Below, in pieces: positions 55,775-64,000 of a DNA stretch of 64,000 bases; the stretch's first letter is position 1; the number at the start of each line of letters is the position of its first letter. Origin of the DNA: Aquipseudomonas ullengensis (lineage in GTDB: Bacteria > Pseudomonadota > Gammaproteobacteria > Pseudomonadales > Pseudomonadaceae); assembly GCF_014174475.1 (NCBI RefSeq), contig NZ_JACJUD010000002.1:62001-126000 (forward strand), read 5' to 3'. A program made the translations under genes and the position numbers. The notes under the pieces are model-generated. The model was not told the DNA's origin. It searched no databases and saw only the letters and a program-made list of their open reading frames with translations.

Positions 55775-56308
55775 ATGACCACGATGCCGACCGCCGAGGA
55801 CCTGATCGTTCTCGGCAAGATCACTTCGGTGCACGGCATTCGTGGCGAGGTGAAGATTTATTCCTTCACCGATCCGATTGACAACTTGCTCGATTATCGC
55901 CGCTGGACTCTCCAGCGTGATGGCGAGGTCAAGCAGGTTGAGCTGGTCAGCGGACGCTTGCAAGGCAAGGTTCTGGTGGCGAAGCTCAAGGGCCTCGATG
56001 ACCGCGAAGTGGCACGTACCTTCGCGGGTTTCGACATTTGTGTGCCCCGAGCCCAGTTGCCGGACCTGGCTGAAGACGAGTTCTACTGGTACCAGCTGGT
56101 GGGTCTCAAGGTCGTCGATACGCTCGGGCAACTGCTCGGCAGCATCGATAGCCTGATGGAGACCGGTGCCAACGATGTCATGGTGGTCAAGCCCTGTGCG
56201 GGCAGTCTGGATGATCGCGAGCGCCTGCTGCCGTATACCGCGCAGTGTGTGCTCAAGGTAGACCTTGAGGCCGGCGAAATGCAGGTCGACTGGGATGCCG
56301 ATTTCTGA
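55775..56308 (+). CDS. rimM: 16S rRNA processing protein RimM
   Basis: 177 residues. The N-terminal barrel starts [21 protein letters not shown], and the C-terminal PRC-barrel includes [14 protein letters not shown]. It assists 30S maturation near the S19 site. It starts five bases after rpsP. Confidence 0.95.
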   Translation: MTTMPTAEDLIVLGKITSVHGIRGEVKIYSFTDPIDNLLDYRRWTLQRDGEVKQVELVSGRLQGKVLVAKLKGLDDREVARTFAGFDICVPRAQLPDLAEDEFYWYQLVGLKVVDTLGQLLGSIDSLMETGANDVMVVKPCAGSLDDRERLLPYTAQCVLKVDLEAGEMQVDWDADF

Positions 56309-56337
56309 GCTGTCAGTCTCTTGTGCGAGCGAGTGCC

Positions 56338-57081
56338 ATGCGTGTTGAAGTCATCAGCATCTTTCCGGAGATGTTTGCCGCGATCAGTCAGTACGGTATT
56401 ACCAGTCGTGCGGTGAAGCAGGACCTGTTGCAGTTGAACTGCCACTACCTGCGTGATTTCACCGATGACCGTCATCAGACAGTGGACGACCGGCCTTTTG
56501 GCGGTGGTCCCGGCATGGTGATGAAGATCAAGCCTCTGGAAGGCGCTCTGGCTGCGGCCAAGGCATCTGCCGGAGAGCAGGCGAAGGTGATCTACCTGTC
56601 GCCGCAAGGCCGCCAGCTTAATCAACTGGCAGTGCGTGAGCTGGCTGGCGAAGAGGCGTTGATCCTCATCGCAGGTCGCTACGAGGGAATCGACGAGCGC
56701 TTCATCGAAGAGCATGTCGATGAAGAATGGTCGATCGGTGACTACGTTCTCTCCGGTGGTGAATTACCGGCGATGGTCCTGATCGATGCAGTCACACGTT
56801 TGTTACCCGGTGCATTGGGCCATGCAGATTCGGCCGAGGAAGATTCGTTTAGCGACGGTCTGCTCGACTGTCCGCACTACACCCGTCCGGAGGTGTATGC
56901 GGGAAAGCGTGTTCCTGAGGTGTTGCTTAGTGGCAACCATGAACACATCCGGCGTTGGCGTTTACAGCAGTCCCTTGGTCGGACCTGGGAACGCCGTGCT
57001 GATCTTCTGGATAGCCGCTCGCTTTCTGGGGAAGAGACCAAGCTGTTGGCGGAATACATCCGTCAACGGGACGATAGTTAA
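56338..57081 (+). CDS. trmD: tRNA (guanine37-N1)-methyltransferase
   Basis: 247 residues. It has the deep trefoil knot motif [34 protein letters not shown] region (about 110-145; SAM-binding LSPQGRQL near 85). It methylates G37 in tRNAs reading CUN, CCN and CGG. The start at ATG 56338 gives [12 protein letters not shown]. Part of the rpsP operon. Confidence 0.96.
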   Translation: MRVEVISIFPEMFAAISQYGITSRAVKQDLLQLNCHYLRDFTDDRHQTVDDRPFGGGPGMVMKIKPLEGALAAAKASAGEQAKVIYLSPQGRQLNQLAVRELAGEEALILIAGRYEGIDERFIEEHVDEEWSIGDYVLSGGELPAMVLIDAVTRLLPGALGHADSAEEDSFSDGLLDCPHYTRPEVYAGKRVPEVLLSGNHEHIRRWRLQQSLGRTWERRADLLDSRSLSGEETKLLAEYIRQRDDS

Positions 57082-57121
57082 CGTATCGATGGCAGGCCGC
57101 GGCTTGTCTTAGGAGCACAGC

Positions 57122-57472
57122 ATGACTAACAAAATCATTCAGCAACTCGAAGCTGAGCAGATGACCAAAGAGATCCCGACCTTTGCCCCGGGCGACACCG
57201 TTGTCGTTCAGGTGAAAGTGAAGGAAGGCGATCGTTCGCGTCTGCAGGCTTTCGAGGGCGTGGTTATCGCCAAGCGCAACCGTGGTCTGAACAGTGCTTT
57301 CACTGTTCGTAAGATCTCCAACGGTGTTGGCGTTGAGCGTACTTTCCAGACCTACAGCCCGCTGGTTGAAAGCCTGGCCGTCAAGCGTCGCGGCGACGTG
57401 CGCAAAGCCAAGCTGTACTACCTCCGCGACCTGTCCGGCAAGGCAGCACGCATCAAGGAAAAACTGGCCTAA
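57122..57472 (+). CDS. rplS: 50S ribosomal protein L19
   Basis: 116 residues, standard L19. The [23 protein letters not shown] start and the [16 protein letters not shown] segment are typical. The operon ends at the 57493 terminator. Confidence 0.98.
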   Translation: MTNKIIQQLEAEQMTKEIPTFAPGDTVVVQVKVKEGDRSRLQAFEGVVIAKRNRGLNSAFTVRKISNGVGVERTFQTYSPLVESLAVKRRGDVRKAKLYYLRDLSGKAARIKEKLA

Positions 57473-57492
57473 TCGCACAGTTTTACTTGTCG

Positions 57493-57520
57493 AAAAAAGC
57501 AGCCCACGGGCTGCTTTTTT
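57493..57520 (+). terminator. terminator of the rpsP operon
   Basis: AAAAAAGCAGCCC and GGCTGCTTTTTT pair almost fully around ACG, with strong A and T tracts. Confidence 0.92.
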
Positions 57521-57617
57521 CTTGCCCGAAATTTCCCTTTTCTGCATGACCGCCGCATAGAACAACTACAACGCCGCAGAACAGGCAGCCACCGAATTTT
57601 ATTCAGGTAGTCGTGGC

Positions 57618-58040
57618 ATGACCCCCAGAGAGCAAGAGATCCAGCGCCGTACCGAATTGTCGGAAACCCGCGTGACCAAGGCGGTATTCCCGCCGACCAC
57701 CAATCATCACAACACCCTGTTCGGCGGCACGGCGCTGGCGTGGATGGATGAGGTGTCGTTCATTGCGGCCACGCGTTTCTGTCGTTTGCCGTTGGTGACC
57801 GTGTCCAGTGATCGTATCGACTTCAATCATGCGATTCCGGCCGGCTCCATCGTCGAACTGGTCGGTCGGGTGATCAAGGTGGGCAATACCAGCCTCAAGG
57901 TCGAGGTCAACGTGTACGTCGAGAGCATGTACAGCGATGGTCGCGAACAGGCTATCAGTGGTGTGTTCAGCTTCGTTGCCATTGGCGAGGACAAGAAGCC
58001 GATTCCGGTACTGCCGGAGCCGGCTCAAGCAGCAGAATAA
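57618..58040 (+). CDS. acyl-CoA thioesterase (hotdog fold)
   Basis: 140 residues of the YciA/acyl-CoA thioesterase group. NHHNTLFGGTALAWMDE holds the catalytic Asp region, and AIPAGSIVELVGRVIKVG is the second hotdog segment. It hydrolyses acyl-CoA esters of unknown chain length. It stands alone, 145 bases after rplS and with its own terminator. Confidence 0.88.
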   Translation: MTPREQEIQRRTELSETRVTKAVFPPTTNHHNTLFGGTALAWMDEVSFIAATRFCRLPLVTVSSDRIDFNHAIPAGSIVELVGRVIKVGNTSLKVEVNVYVESMYSDGREQAISGVFSFVAIGEDKKPIPVLPEPAQAAE

Positions 58041-58067
58041 AAAAGGCGCCTCCAGGGCGCCTTTTTT
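58039..58067 (+). terminator. thioesterase terminator
   Basis: AAAAAAGGCGCC and GGCGCCTTTTTT pair around TCCAG, starting within the thioesterase stop codon. It probably also serves the convergent antiporter gene. Confidence 0.9.
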
Positions 58068-58078
58068 CTGGGTTTCGG

Positions 58079-59881
58079 TTACTCCTGTGCTTCTTCGATC
58101 AGGGCCACCAGGGTCCAATCCGGGCCTGGGGTAAAGGCCAGGGGTTCGCTGGCGACATGCACGCGCTCGCGTGGGTCGATGGCCAGCAGCAGGTTGGCGC
58201 GATGGCCATGCAGTGCCTGGTATTCACTCCAGCCGAAGTTAGGGGTCAGCGTGGTGCTGCGTATCTCGGCGCCACGGGTCAGCAGTCCCGCCAGCTGTCC
58301 GTAGGTCTGTGCCGGGTAGCCGAAAGGCTGGCCACGGTACTCGTGGCTGGCGCGATGTTTCTCGCTGAGTCGCTGCTCGCGCTGGTTGGGCAGGCTGTAC
58401 AGGTTCTTCTTGCCGAAGTCCGGACGGAAGCAGGTGCAGGCCAGGCTGTTTTGTTCGCTGGACGGCGATAGTGCGAGCAACTGGCCGATACCGGTCAGGT
58501 CGAGGTTGGCGTCGGCGTGTTGCGAGGCCGGGTTGCCGAAGTAGGTGGGCAGGTTGTCCATGCGTGCCGCGCTGATGTTTTCCCAGGTCGAGTCGGTCAG
58601 CAGGATGCTGGTGCCTCGCTGTTGCAGGGCCTTGCCAATGGCCCGCGCGACCGGGTTGGCGCCAATGATCAGGAAACCGTGGGCGGCCGGTTCGGCAACC
58701 TTGAGCAGGCGGGCCAGCGGGCGTGCGGTGGCGCTTTGCAGAACGACGGTGCCGATGATCACCAGGAACGTCAGTGGCACCAGCAGTTGAGCCTGTTCGG
58801 AGCCATGCTCCTGCATGCGCAGGGCGAAGATCGCCGAAACAGCAGCGGCGACGATGCCGCGCGGAGCAATCCAGGCCAGCAGGGCGCGCTCCCGCCAGTT
58901 CAGGCTGGAGCCGTAAGTGCTCAGTGCAACGTTCAGCGGGCGTGCGACGAACTGGATCACTGCCAGCAGCACCAGGGTCGCCGGGCCCAGCGCCAGTAAG
59001 GCGTGTAGATCCAGGCGGGCGGCGAGCAGGATGAACAGGCCGGAGATCAGCAGCACGCTGAGATTCTCCTTGAAGTGCAGGATGTGCTTTACATCCACGC
59101 CGCGCATGTTGGCCAGCCACATGCCCATCAGGGTCACGGCCAGCAGGCCGGATTCGTGGACCAGCAGGTTGGCTGAAATGAAGATGCCCAGTACAGCCGC
59201 CAGCGCGGCGAGGTTTTCCAGGTAATCCGGCAGCCAGTGGTGGCGCAGCAGCAGGCCGAACAGCCAGCCACCAGTGACGCCGAACAGCGAGCCGCAGATG
59301 ATCACTTCGGCGAAGGTAAACAGGCTCTCGCCCCAGGGTGTGCCGCCGCTGTGGCTGGCGATGAAGCTATAGACCACCACGGCAAGCAGGGCGCCGATGG
59401 GGTCGATGACGATGCCTTCCCAGCGCAGGATGTTGGCCACCGAGGCGCTAGGCCTGACCACGCGCAACATGGGGATGATCACCGTGGGGCCGGTGACCAG
59501 GGTCAGGGTGCCGAATAGAATCGCCAGGTCCCAGGGGAAATCCAGCAGGTAGTGGGTGGCGACAGCAATCACTGCCCAGGTCGACAGGGCGCCGATTGTG
59601 ACCAGGCGCTTGACCACGCTGCCGATTTCCCGCCATTCGCTGAGCTGCAGGGTCAGGCTGCCTTCGAACAGAATCAGCGCCACGGACAGCGAAACCAGCG
59701 GGAACAGCAGCTCGCCAAACAGCGCGCTGGGGTCCAGCCAGCCGAGCAGCGGTCCGGCGAGGATGCCGCTGATCAGCAGGAACAGGATCGCCGGCAAACG
59801 CAGGCGCCAGGCCAGCCACTGGCTGGCCAAAGCCGCCGCGCCGATGCCGCCGATGCCGAGGAGAATGTGGGTTTCGCTCAT
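58079..59881 (-). CDS. cation:proton antiporter
   Basis: 600 residues. About twelve membrane helices form a CPA-family antiporter (LVTGPTVIIPMLR near residue 125, IDPIGALLAVVVYS near 160, with the paired acidic region typical of Na+/H+ exchange). The C-terminal 200 residues include a Rossmann/TrkA-N-like segment (HGFLIIGANPVARAIGKAL). It likely exchanges Na+ or K+ for H+ across the inner membrane. Confidence 0.9.
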   Translation of the reverse strand: MSETHILLGIGGIGAAALASQWLAWRLRLPAILFLLISGILAGPLLGWLDPSALFGELLFPLVSLSVALILFEGSLTLQLSEWREIGSVVKRLVTIGALSTWAVIAVATHYLLDFPWDLAILFGTLTLVTGPTVIIPMLRVVRPSASVANILRWEGIVIDPIGALLAVVVYSFIASHSGGTPWGESLFTFAEVIICGSLFGVTGGWLFGLLLRHHWLPDYLENLAALAAVLGIFISANLLVHESGLLAVTLMGMWLANMRGVDVKHILHFKENLSVLLISGLFILLAARLDLHALLALGPATLVLLAVIQFVARPLNVALSTYGSSLNWRERALLAWIAPRGIVAAAVSAIFALRMQEHGSEQAQLLVPLTFLVIIGTVVLQSATARPLARLLKVAEPAAHGFLIIGANPVARAIGKALQQRGTSILLTDSTWENISAARMDNLPTYFGNPASQHADANLDLTGIGQLLALSPSSEQNSLACTCFRPDFGKKNLYSLPNQREQRLSEKHRASHEYRGQPFGYPAQTYGQLAGLLTRGAEIRSTTLTPNFGWSEYQALHGHRANLLLAIDPRERVHVASEPLAFTPGPDWTLVALIEEAQE

Positions 59882-59958
59882 AGAGACTCCTTGTCTCTGG
59901 TGGTTCAGTAGAAGGCTATGAAAGACTAGTTCGTCTAACGCTAGTGAAGCAGTTTCTT

Positions 59959-60855
59959 ATGCCAATTCTCGATCACCCATTGATTGATCGTTTTCTCGAT
60001 GCCTTGTGGTTGGAGAAGGGGCTGTCGGTGCACACGCGAGATGCCTATCGCAGCGATCTTGGGCATTTTAATAGCTGGCTGCAGGAGCGCGGTGCCGAGC
60101 TACCGCAGGCGGGGCGCGAGATTATCCTCGATCACCTGGCCTGGCGTCTGGAGCAGGGTTACAAGGCGCGCTCCACGGCGCGTTTTCTCTCTGGTCTGCG
60201 TGGCTTCTACCGCTACCTGCTGCGCGAGGCGTTGATCGGCGAGGACCCGACCTTACAGATCGAACTGCCGCAGCTCGGTCGGCCGTTGCCCAAGTCACTG
60301 TCCGAGGCGGATGTCGAGGCGCTGCTGGCGGCGCCGGAGCTGGATGATCCGATTGGCCTGCGTGATCGCGCCATGCTCGAAGTGCTGTACGCCTGTGGCC
60401 TGCGGGTGACCGAGCTGATTTCCCTGACCCTGGAGCAGGTCAATCTGCGCCAGGGCGTGCTGCGCGTGTTCGGCAAGGGCAGCAAGGAGCGCCTGGTGCC
60501 GCTGGGCGAGGAGGCGATTGCCTGGATCGAGCGTTACGTACGCGAGGCACGGCCCTTTCTGCTCGATGGAAAACCCAGTGATGTACTGTTTCCCAGCCTG
60601 CGCGGCGAGCAGATGACCCGGCAGACCTTCTGGCACCGAATCAAGCATCAGGCGCGGGTGGCCTGCATCGCCAAGCCGTTGTCGCCGCACACCCTGCGCC
60701 ACGCCTTTGCCACGCACCTGCTCAACCACGGCGCGGACCTGCGCGTGGTGCAGATGCTGCTGGGCCATAGCGACCTGTCGACCACGCAGATCTACACCCA
60801 TATCGCCAAGGCGCGCTTGCAGGAGCTGCATGCGTTGCACCATCCGCGCGGCTGA
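59959..60855 (+). CDS. xerD: site-specific tyrosine recombinase XerD
   Basis: 298 residues, the exact E. coli length. It starts ILDHPLIDRFLDALWLEKGLS. The catalytic residues are in ACGLRVTEL (Arg), HTLRHAFATHLLNHG (His, Arg), LLGHSDLSTTQIYTHI (His, Tyr). With XerC it resolves chromosome dimers at dif. ATG 59959 is chosen over an upstream GTG at 59944. Confidence 0.96.
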   Translation: MPILDHPLIDRFLDALWLEKGLSVHTRDAYRSDLGHFNSWLQERGAELPQAGREIILDHLAWRLEQGYKARSTARFLSGLRGFYRYLLREALIGEDPTLQIELPQLGRPLPKSLSEADVEALLAAPELDDPIGLRDRAMLEVLYACGLRVTELISLTLEQVNLRQGVLRVFGKGSKERLVPLGEEAIAWIERYVREARPFLLDGKPSDVLFPSLRGEQMTRQTFWHRIKHQARVACIAKPLSPHTLRHAFATHLLNHGADLRVVQMLLGHSDLSTTQIYTHIAKARLQELHALHHPRG

Positions 60856-60998
60856 AAAAGTCTGACTGGTTAACGGCGTGCGGGAGCGACAGCAGGTTCT
60901 CGCGGTCTATTCGTCCTGCGCTTACATCCGCCCGGCGTCTGTAATCGGCTCGCCGGGGCTTCTATGGTAGGCTTGGCCCATCGTTACAGGAGTGTTCC

Positions 60999-61727
60999 AT
61001 GCACCTTTCCCGCTTTGTCGCCGGTGCCGCTTGCGGCCTGTTGTCCGTCGTCGCTCTGGCTGCTGATCCTGATCAGGCCATCCGTGCCACGCTGAGCAAA
61101 CTGCAACCCGATCTGCCCGTCGAGGCAATTGCCGAAAGCCCGATGTCGGGGCTGTTCCAGGTTCACCTCAAGGGCGGGCGCATGCTCTACGCCAGTGGTG
61201 ACGGCCAGTTCCTGATGCAGGGCAACCTGTACCAGGTCAAAAACGGTGATGCGGTCAACCTGACCGCGCAGGCCGAGAGCAAGGGCATCGCCAAGGTGAT
61301 CAACGACATTCCGTTGAGCGAGATGGTGGTGTTTTCGCCGAAAGAACCGGCCAAGACCCATATCACCGTGTTCACCGATACCGACTGTGGCTACTGCCAG
61401 AAGCTGCACAGCGAAGTGCCTGAGCTCAATCGCGAAGGGGTCGAGGTGCGTTATGTCGCCTTCCCGCGCCAGGGCGTGGGCTCCCACGGCTACAACGGTC
61501 TGGTCAGCGTTTGGTGCGCCAAGGATCGCCTGGCTGCGATGGACAAGGCCAAGTCGCGTGAAGAACTGCCTGCCGGCAATTGTGAAAACCCGGTCGCCAA
61601 GCAGTACGAACTGGGTCAGATGGTCGGCGTCAATGGCACGCCAGCGATCATTCTGGCCAATGGCAAGATGATCCCCGGTTACCAGCCGGCGCCGCAATTG
61701 GCCAAGATTGCCCTGGAGGCCAAATAG
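60999..61727 (+). CDS. dsbC: thiol:disulfide interchange protein DsbC
   Basis: 242 residues. A Sec signal peptide (SRFVAGAACGLLSVVALA) precedes an N-terminal dimerisation domain and a thioredoxin fold with the CGYC active site in TDCGYCQKLH (about residue 130). A second CysXnCys lies near residues 170-190. It isomerises wrong disulfides in the periplasm. It lies 143 bases after xerD in the conserved order. Confidence 0.95.
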   Translation: MHLSRFVAGAACGLLSVVALAADPDQAIRATLSKLQPDLPVEAIAESPMSGLFQVHLKGGRMLYASGDGQFLMQGNLYQVKNGDAVNLTAQAESKGIAKVINDIPLSEMVVFSPKEPAKTHITVFTDTDCGYCQKLHSEVPELNREGVEVRYVAFPRQGVGSHGYNGLVSVWCAKDRLAAMDKAKSREELPAGNCENPVAKQYELGQMVGVNGTPAIILANGKMIPGYQPAPQLAKIALEAK

Positions 61728-61788
61728 GCCGGGCTTTCGGATCGATTGACCAAGTACCAGCCGCTTCGTAAAGTGCGGCTCTTTTCCG

Positions 61789-61815
61789 CGGCCGGGGCAT
61801 CCCCCCGGCCGTTTT
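61789..61815 (+). terminator. dsbC terminator
   Basis: CGGCCGGGG and CCCCCCGGCCG pair around CAT and are followed by TTTT, in the dsbC-hom gap. Confidence 0.75.
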
Positions 61816-61838
61816 CGCAGTGAGATGGGGAGTTCAGC

Positions 61839-63143
61839 GTGAAGCCGGTAAAAGTAGGCATCTGTGGCCTTGGGACCGTCGGTGGCGGCACCTTCAACGT
61901 ACTCAAACGCAACGCCGAGGAGATTGCCCGCCGTGCCGGGCGCGGAATCGAGGTTGCGCAGATTGCCGCTCGTCGTCCCAATCCGAAGTGTGATACCGGC
62001 GCTACCCCCATTACCGCCGACATTTTCGACGTGGCGACCAACCCGGAAATCGACGTGGTCATCGAGCTGATCGGTGGCTACACCCTGGCCCATGAGCTGG
62101 TGCTCAAGGCCATCGAGAACGGCAAGCACGTGGTCACCGCGAACAAGGCGCTGATCGCCGTGCACGGCAACGAAATCTTCGCCAAGGCCCGCGAGAAGGG
62201 CGTGATCGTCGCCTTCGAAGCAGCCGTGGCCGGTGGCATCCCGGTGATCAAGGCGATCCGTGAAGGCCTGTCTGCCAACCGCATCAACTGGTTGGCCGGG
62301 ATCATCAACGGCACTGGCAACTTCATCCTTACCGAGATGCGCGAGAAAGGCCGTGCCTTCTCCGACGTCCTCAAAGAAGCCCAGGCCCTGGGCTACGCCG
62401 AAGCCGACCCGACCTTCGACGTCGAAGGGATCGACGCCGCGCACAAGCTGACCATCCTCGCCTCCATCGCCTTCGGCATTCCGCTGCAGTTCGACAAGGC
62501 CTACACCGAAGGCATCAGCCAGCTGACCAGCGCCGACGTCAACTACGCCGAAGCCCTGGGCTACCGCATCAAGCACCTCGGTGTGGCCCGTCGTACCGAG
62601 GCCGGCATCGAGTTGCGCGTGCACCCGACGCTGATCCCGGCCGATCGCCTGATCGCCAACGTCAACGGCGTGATGAACGCGGTGATGGTCAATGGCGACG
62701 CCGCCGGTTCGACCCTGTTCTACGGTGCCGGCGCCGGCATGGAGCCGACCGCTTCCTCCGTGGTCGCCGACCTGGTCGACGTGGTGCGTGCCTTGACCAC
62801 TGATCCGACCAACCGCGTACCGCACCTGGCCTTCCAGCCGGATGCGCTGTCCGACCACCCGATCCTGCCTATCGACGAGTGCGAGAGCGCCTACTACCTG
62901 CGCATCCAGGCCAAGGATCATCCGGGCGTACTGGCCCAGGTGGCGAGCATCCTCTCCGAGCGCGGCATCAACATCGAATCGATCATGCAGAAAGAAGCCG
63001 AAGAGCACGACGGCCTGGTACCGATGATCCTGGTCACCCACCGGGTCCAGGAAGCGCGCGTCAACGATGCCATCGCCGCGCTGGAAGCGTTGAGCGACAT
63101 CGTCGGCAGCGTGGTGCGTATCCGCGTCGAGCAACTGAGCTGA
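61839..63143 (+). CDS. hom: homoserine dehydrogenase
   Basis: 434 residues. The NAD(P) motif is GICGLGTVGGGTFNVL near residue 6. The catalytic region includes GGIPVIKAIREGLSANRI and TVEADPTFDVEG-like segments, and a C-terminal ACT domain has HPGVLAQVASILSERGINIESI (about 370). It reduces aspartate semialdehyde to homoserine. The ACT domain suggests threonine feedback. It lies 10 bases upstream of thrC. Confidence 0.97.
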   Translation: MKPVKVGICGLGTVGGGTFNVLKRNAEEIARRAGRGIEVAQIAARRPNPKCDTGATPITADIFDVATNPEIDVVIELIGGYTLAHELVLKAIENGKHVVTANKALIAVHGNEIFAKAREKGVIVAFEAAVAGGIPVIKAIREGLSANRINWLAGIINGTGNFILTEMREKGRAFSDVLKEAQALGYAEADPTFDVEGIDAAHKLTILASIAFGIPLQFDKAYTEGISQLTSADVNYAEALGYRIKHLGVARRTEAGIELRVHPTLIPADRLIANVNGVMNAVMVNGDAAGSTLFYGAGAGMEPTASSVVADLVDVVRALTTDPTNRVPHLAFQPDALSDHPILPIDECESAYYLRIQAKDHPGVLAQVASILSERGINIESIMQKEAEEHDGLVPMILVTHRVQEARVNDAIAALEALSDIVGSVVRIRVEQLS

Positions 63144-63153
63144 GGTAGAAAGC

Positions 63154-64000
63154 CATGCGTTATATCAGTACCCGCGGCCAGGCCCCGGTCCTCAACTTCG
63201 AAGACGTGCTGCTCGCCGGCCTGGCCAGCGATGGCGGCCTCTACGTCCCGGAAAACCTGCCGCGCTTCACCCAGGAAGAGATCGCCTCCTGGGCCGGCCT
63301 GCCGTACCACGAACTGGCCTTCCGCGTTATGCGCCCGTTCGTCACCGGCAGTATTCCGGATGCCGACTTCAAGAAGATCCTCGAAGACACCTACGGCGTG
63401 TTCGCCCATAACGCCGTGGCGCCGCTGCGCCAGCTGAACGGCAACGAGTGGGTGCTGGAGCTGTTCCACGGCCCGACCCTGGCGTTCAAGGATTTCGCCC
63501 TGCAGCTGCTCGGCCGTCTGCTCGACTACGTGCTGGCCAAGCGCAACGAGCGCGTGGTGATCATGGGCGCTACCTCTGGCGACACGGGCTCGGCGGCCAT
63601 CGAAGGCTGCAAGGCATGCGACAACGTCGACATCTTCATCATGCATCCGCACAACCGCGTGTCCGAGGTGCAGCGCCGGCAGATGACCACCATCTTCGGC
63701 GACAACATCCACAACATCGCCATCGAAGGCAACTTCGACGACTGCCAGGAGATGGTCAAGGCCAGCTTCGCCGACCAGGGCTTCCTCAAGGGCACCCGTC
63801 TGGTCGCAGTCAACTCGATCAACTGGGCGCGGATCATGGCCCAGATCGTCTACTACTTCCACGCGGCCCTGCAGCTCGGTGGCCCGGCGCGCTCCATTGC
63901 GTTCTCGGTGCCAACCGGCAACTTCGGCGACATCTTCGCCGGCTACCTGGCGCGCAACATGGGCCTGCCGATCAGCCAGCTGATCGTCGCGACCAACCGC
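63154..64000 (+). CDS. thrC: threonine synthase (N-terminal part, cut by window edge)
   Basis: The first 282 codons, partial at the right edge. The PLP-binding Lys is Lys112 in HGPTLAFKDFALQ, and the phosphate loop MGATSGDTGSAAI follows near residue 148. It converts phosphohomoserine to threonine. It is in an operon with hom, 10 bases apart. Confidence 0.96.

Overview
The window reads as a chromosomal segment of a high-GC gammaproteobacterium, almost certainly Pseudomonas. The evidence is gene order: hom/thrC, dsbC, xerD, the rpsP-rimM-trmD-rplS operon, ffh, the purT block, and pepA-holC-valS divergent from lptFG. Both edges cut a gene: a GMC dehydrogenase on the left and thrC on the right. 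No rRNA, tRNA, CRISPR array, prophage or full insertion sequence was found.

Region 1 (1-7523) is visibly less GC-rich than the rest. It holds a leftward set (DUF1302 outer-membrane barrel, DUF1329 envelope protein, small gluconate-dehydrogenase-type subunit, GMC flavin dehydrogenase) and a divergent MalT-type LuxR activator. It looks like an acquired catabolic cassette for an alcohol-like or hydrophobic substrate, oxidised in the envelope. A 12-codon upstream ORF appears to be translationally coupled to the activator.

Region 2 (7731-10843) has a conserved small protein, an alpha/beta hydrolase, an isochorismatase-like hydrolase and a divergent GlxA-type AraC regulator.

Region 3 (10946-19359) is the most interesting part. 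It is a leftward chain of nine genes, most of them overlapping: DUF523/DUF1722 protein, B12-less LitR/CarH-type MerR regulator, CPD photolyase, SnoaL/NTF2-like protein, SDR, FAD oxidoreductase, DUF1365 protein, a divergent Cfa paralogue and a DUF2878 membrane protein. A promoter with two TGTACA inverted repeats lies ahead of the chain. I infer a light- or photo-oxidative-stress-controlled DNA-repair and lipid-modification operon.

Region 4 (19544-27724) is core: small HTH protein, valS, a Pro-rich protein, holC, pepA, then lptF-lptG. Region 5 (28125-38533) has a GGDEF/EAL protein with a degenerate GGDQF site, an ammonium transporter behind a near-perfect sigma-54 promoter, an unknown partner gene ending at a MITE-like element, sodB, a DMT transporter, the argO/ACT/argP amino-acid export locus and a chemoreceptor.

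Region 6 (38729-46757) has a sugar-epimerase-like protein, leucine dehydrogenase joined to a 2-oxo acid dehydrogenase E1alpha-E1beta-E2 set (probably branched-chain amino-acid or pyruvate-type oxidation), a DMT transporter behind a long leader, LexA-controlled yebG and an L,D-transpeptidase. Region 7 (46953-64000) is conserved housekeeping: two NUDIX hydrolases, gamma-carbonic anhydrase, purT, a CBS-domain protein lacking its usual membrane domain, a CcsA-like protein, ffh, the rpsP operon, a thioesterase, an antiporter, xerD, dsbC, hom and thrC. Several families of palindromic repeats sit in the gaps between genes.
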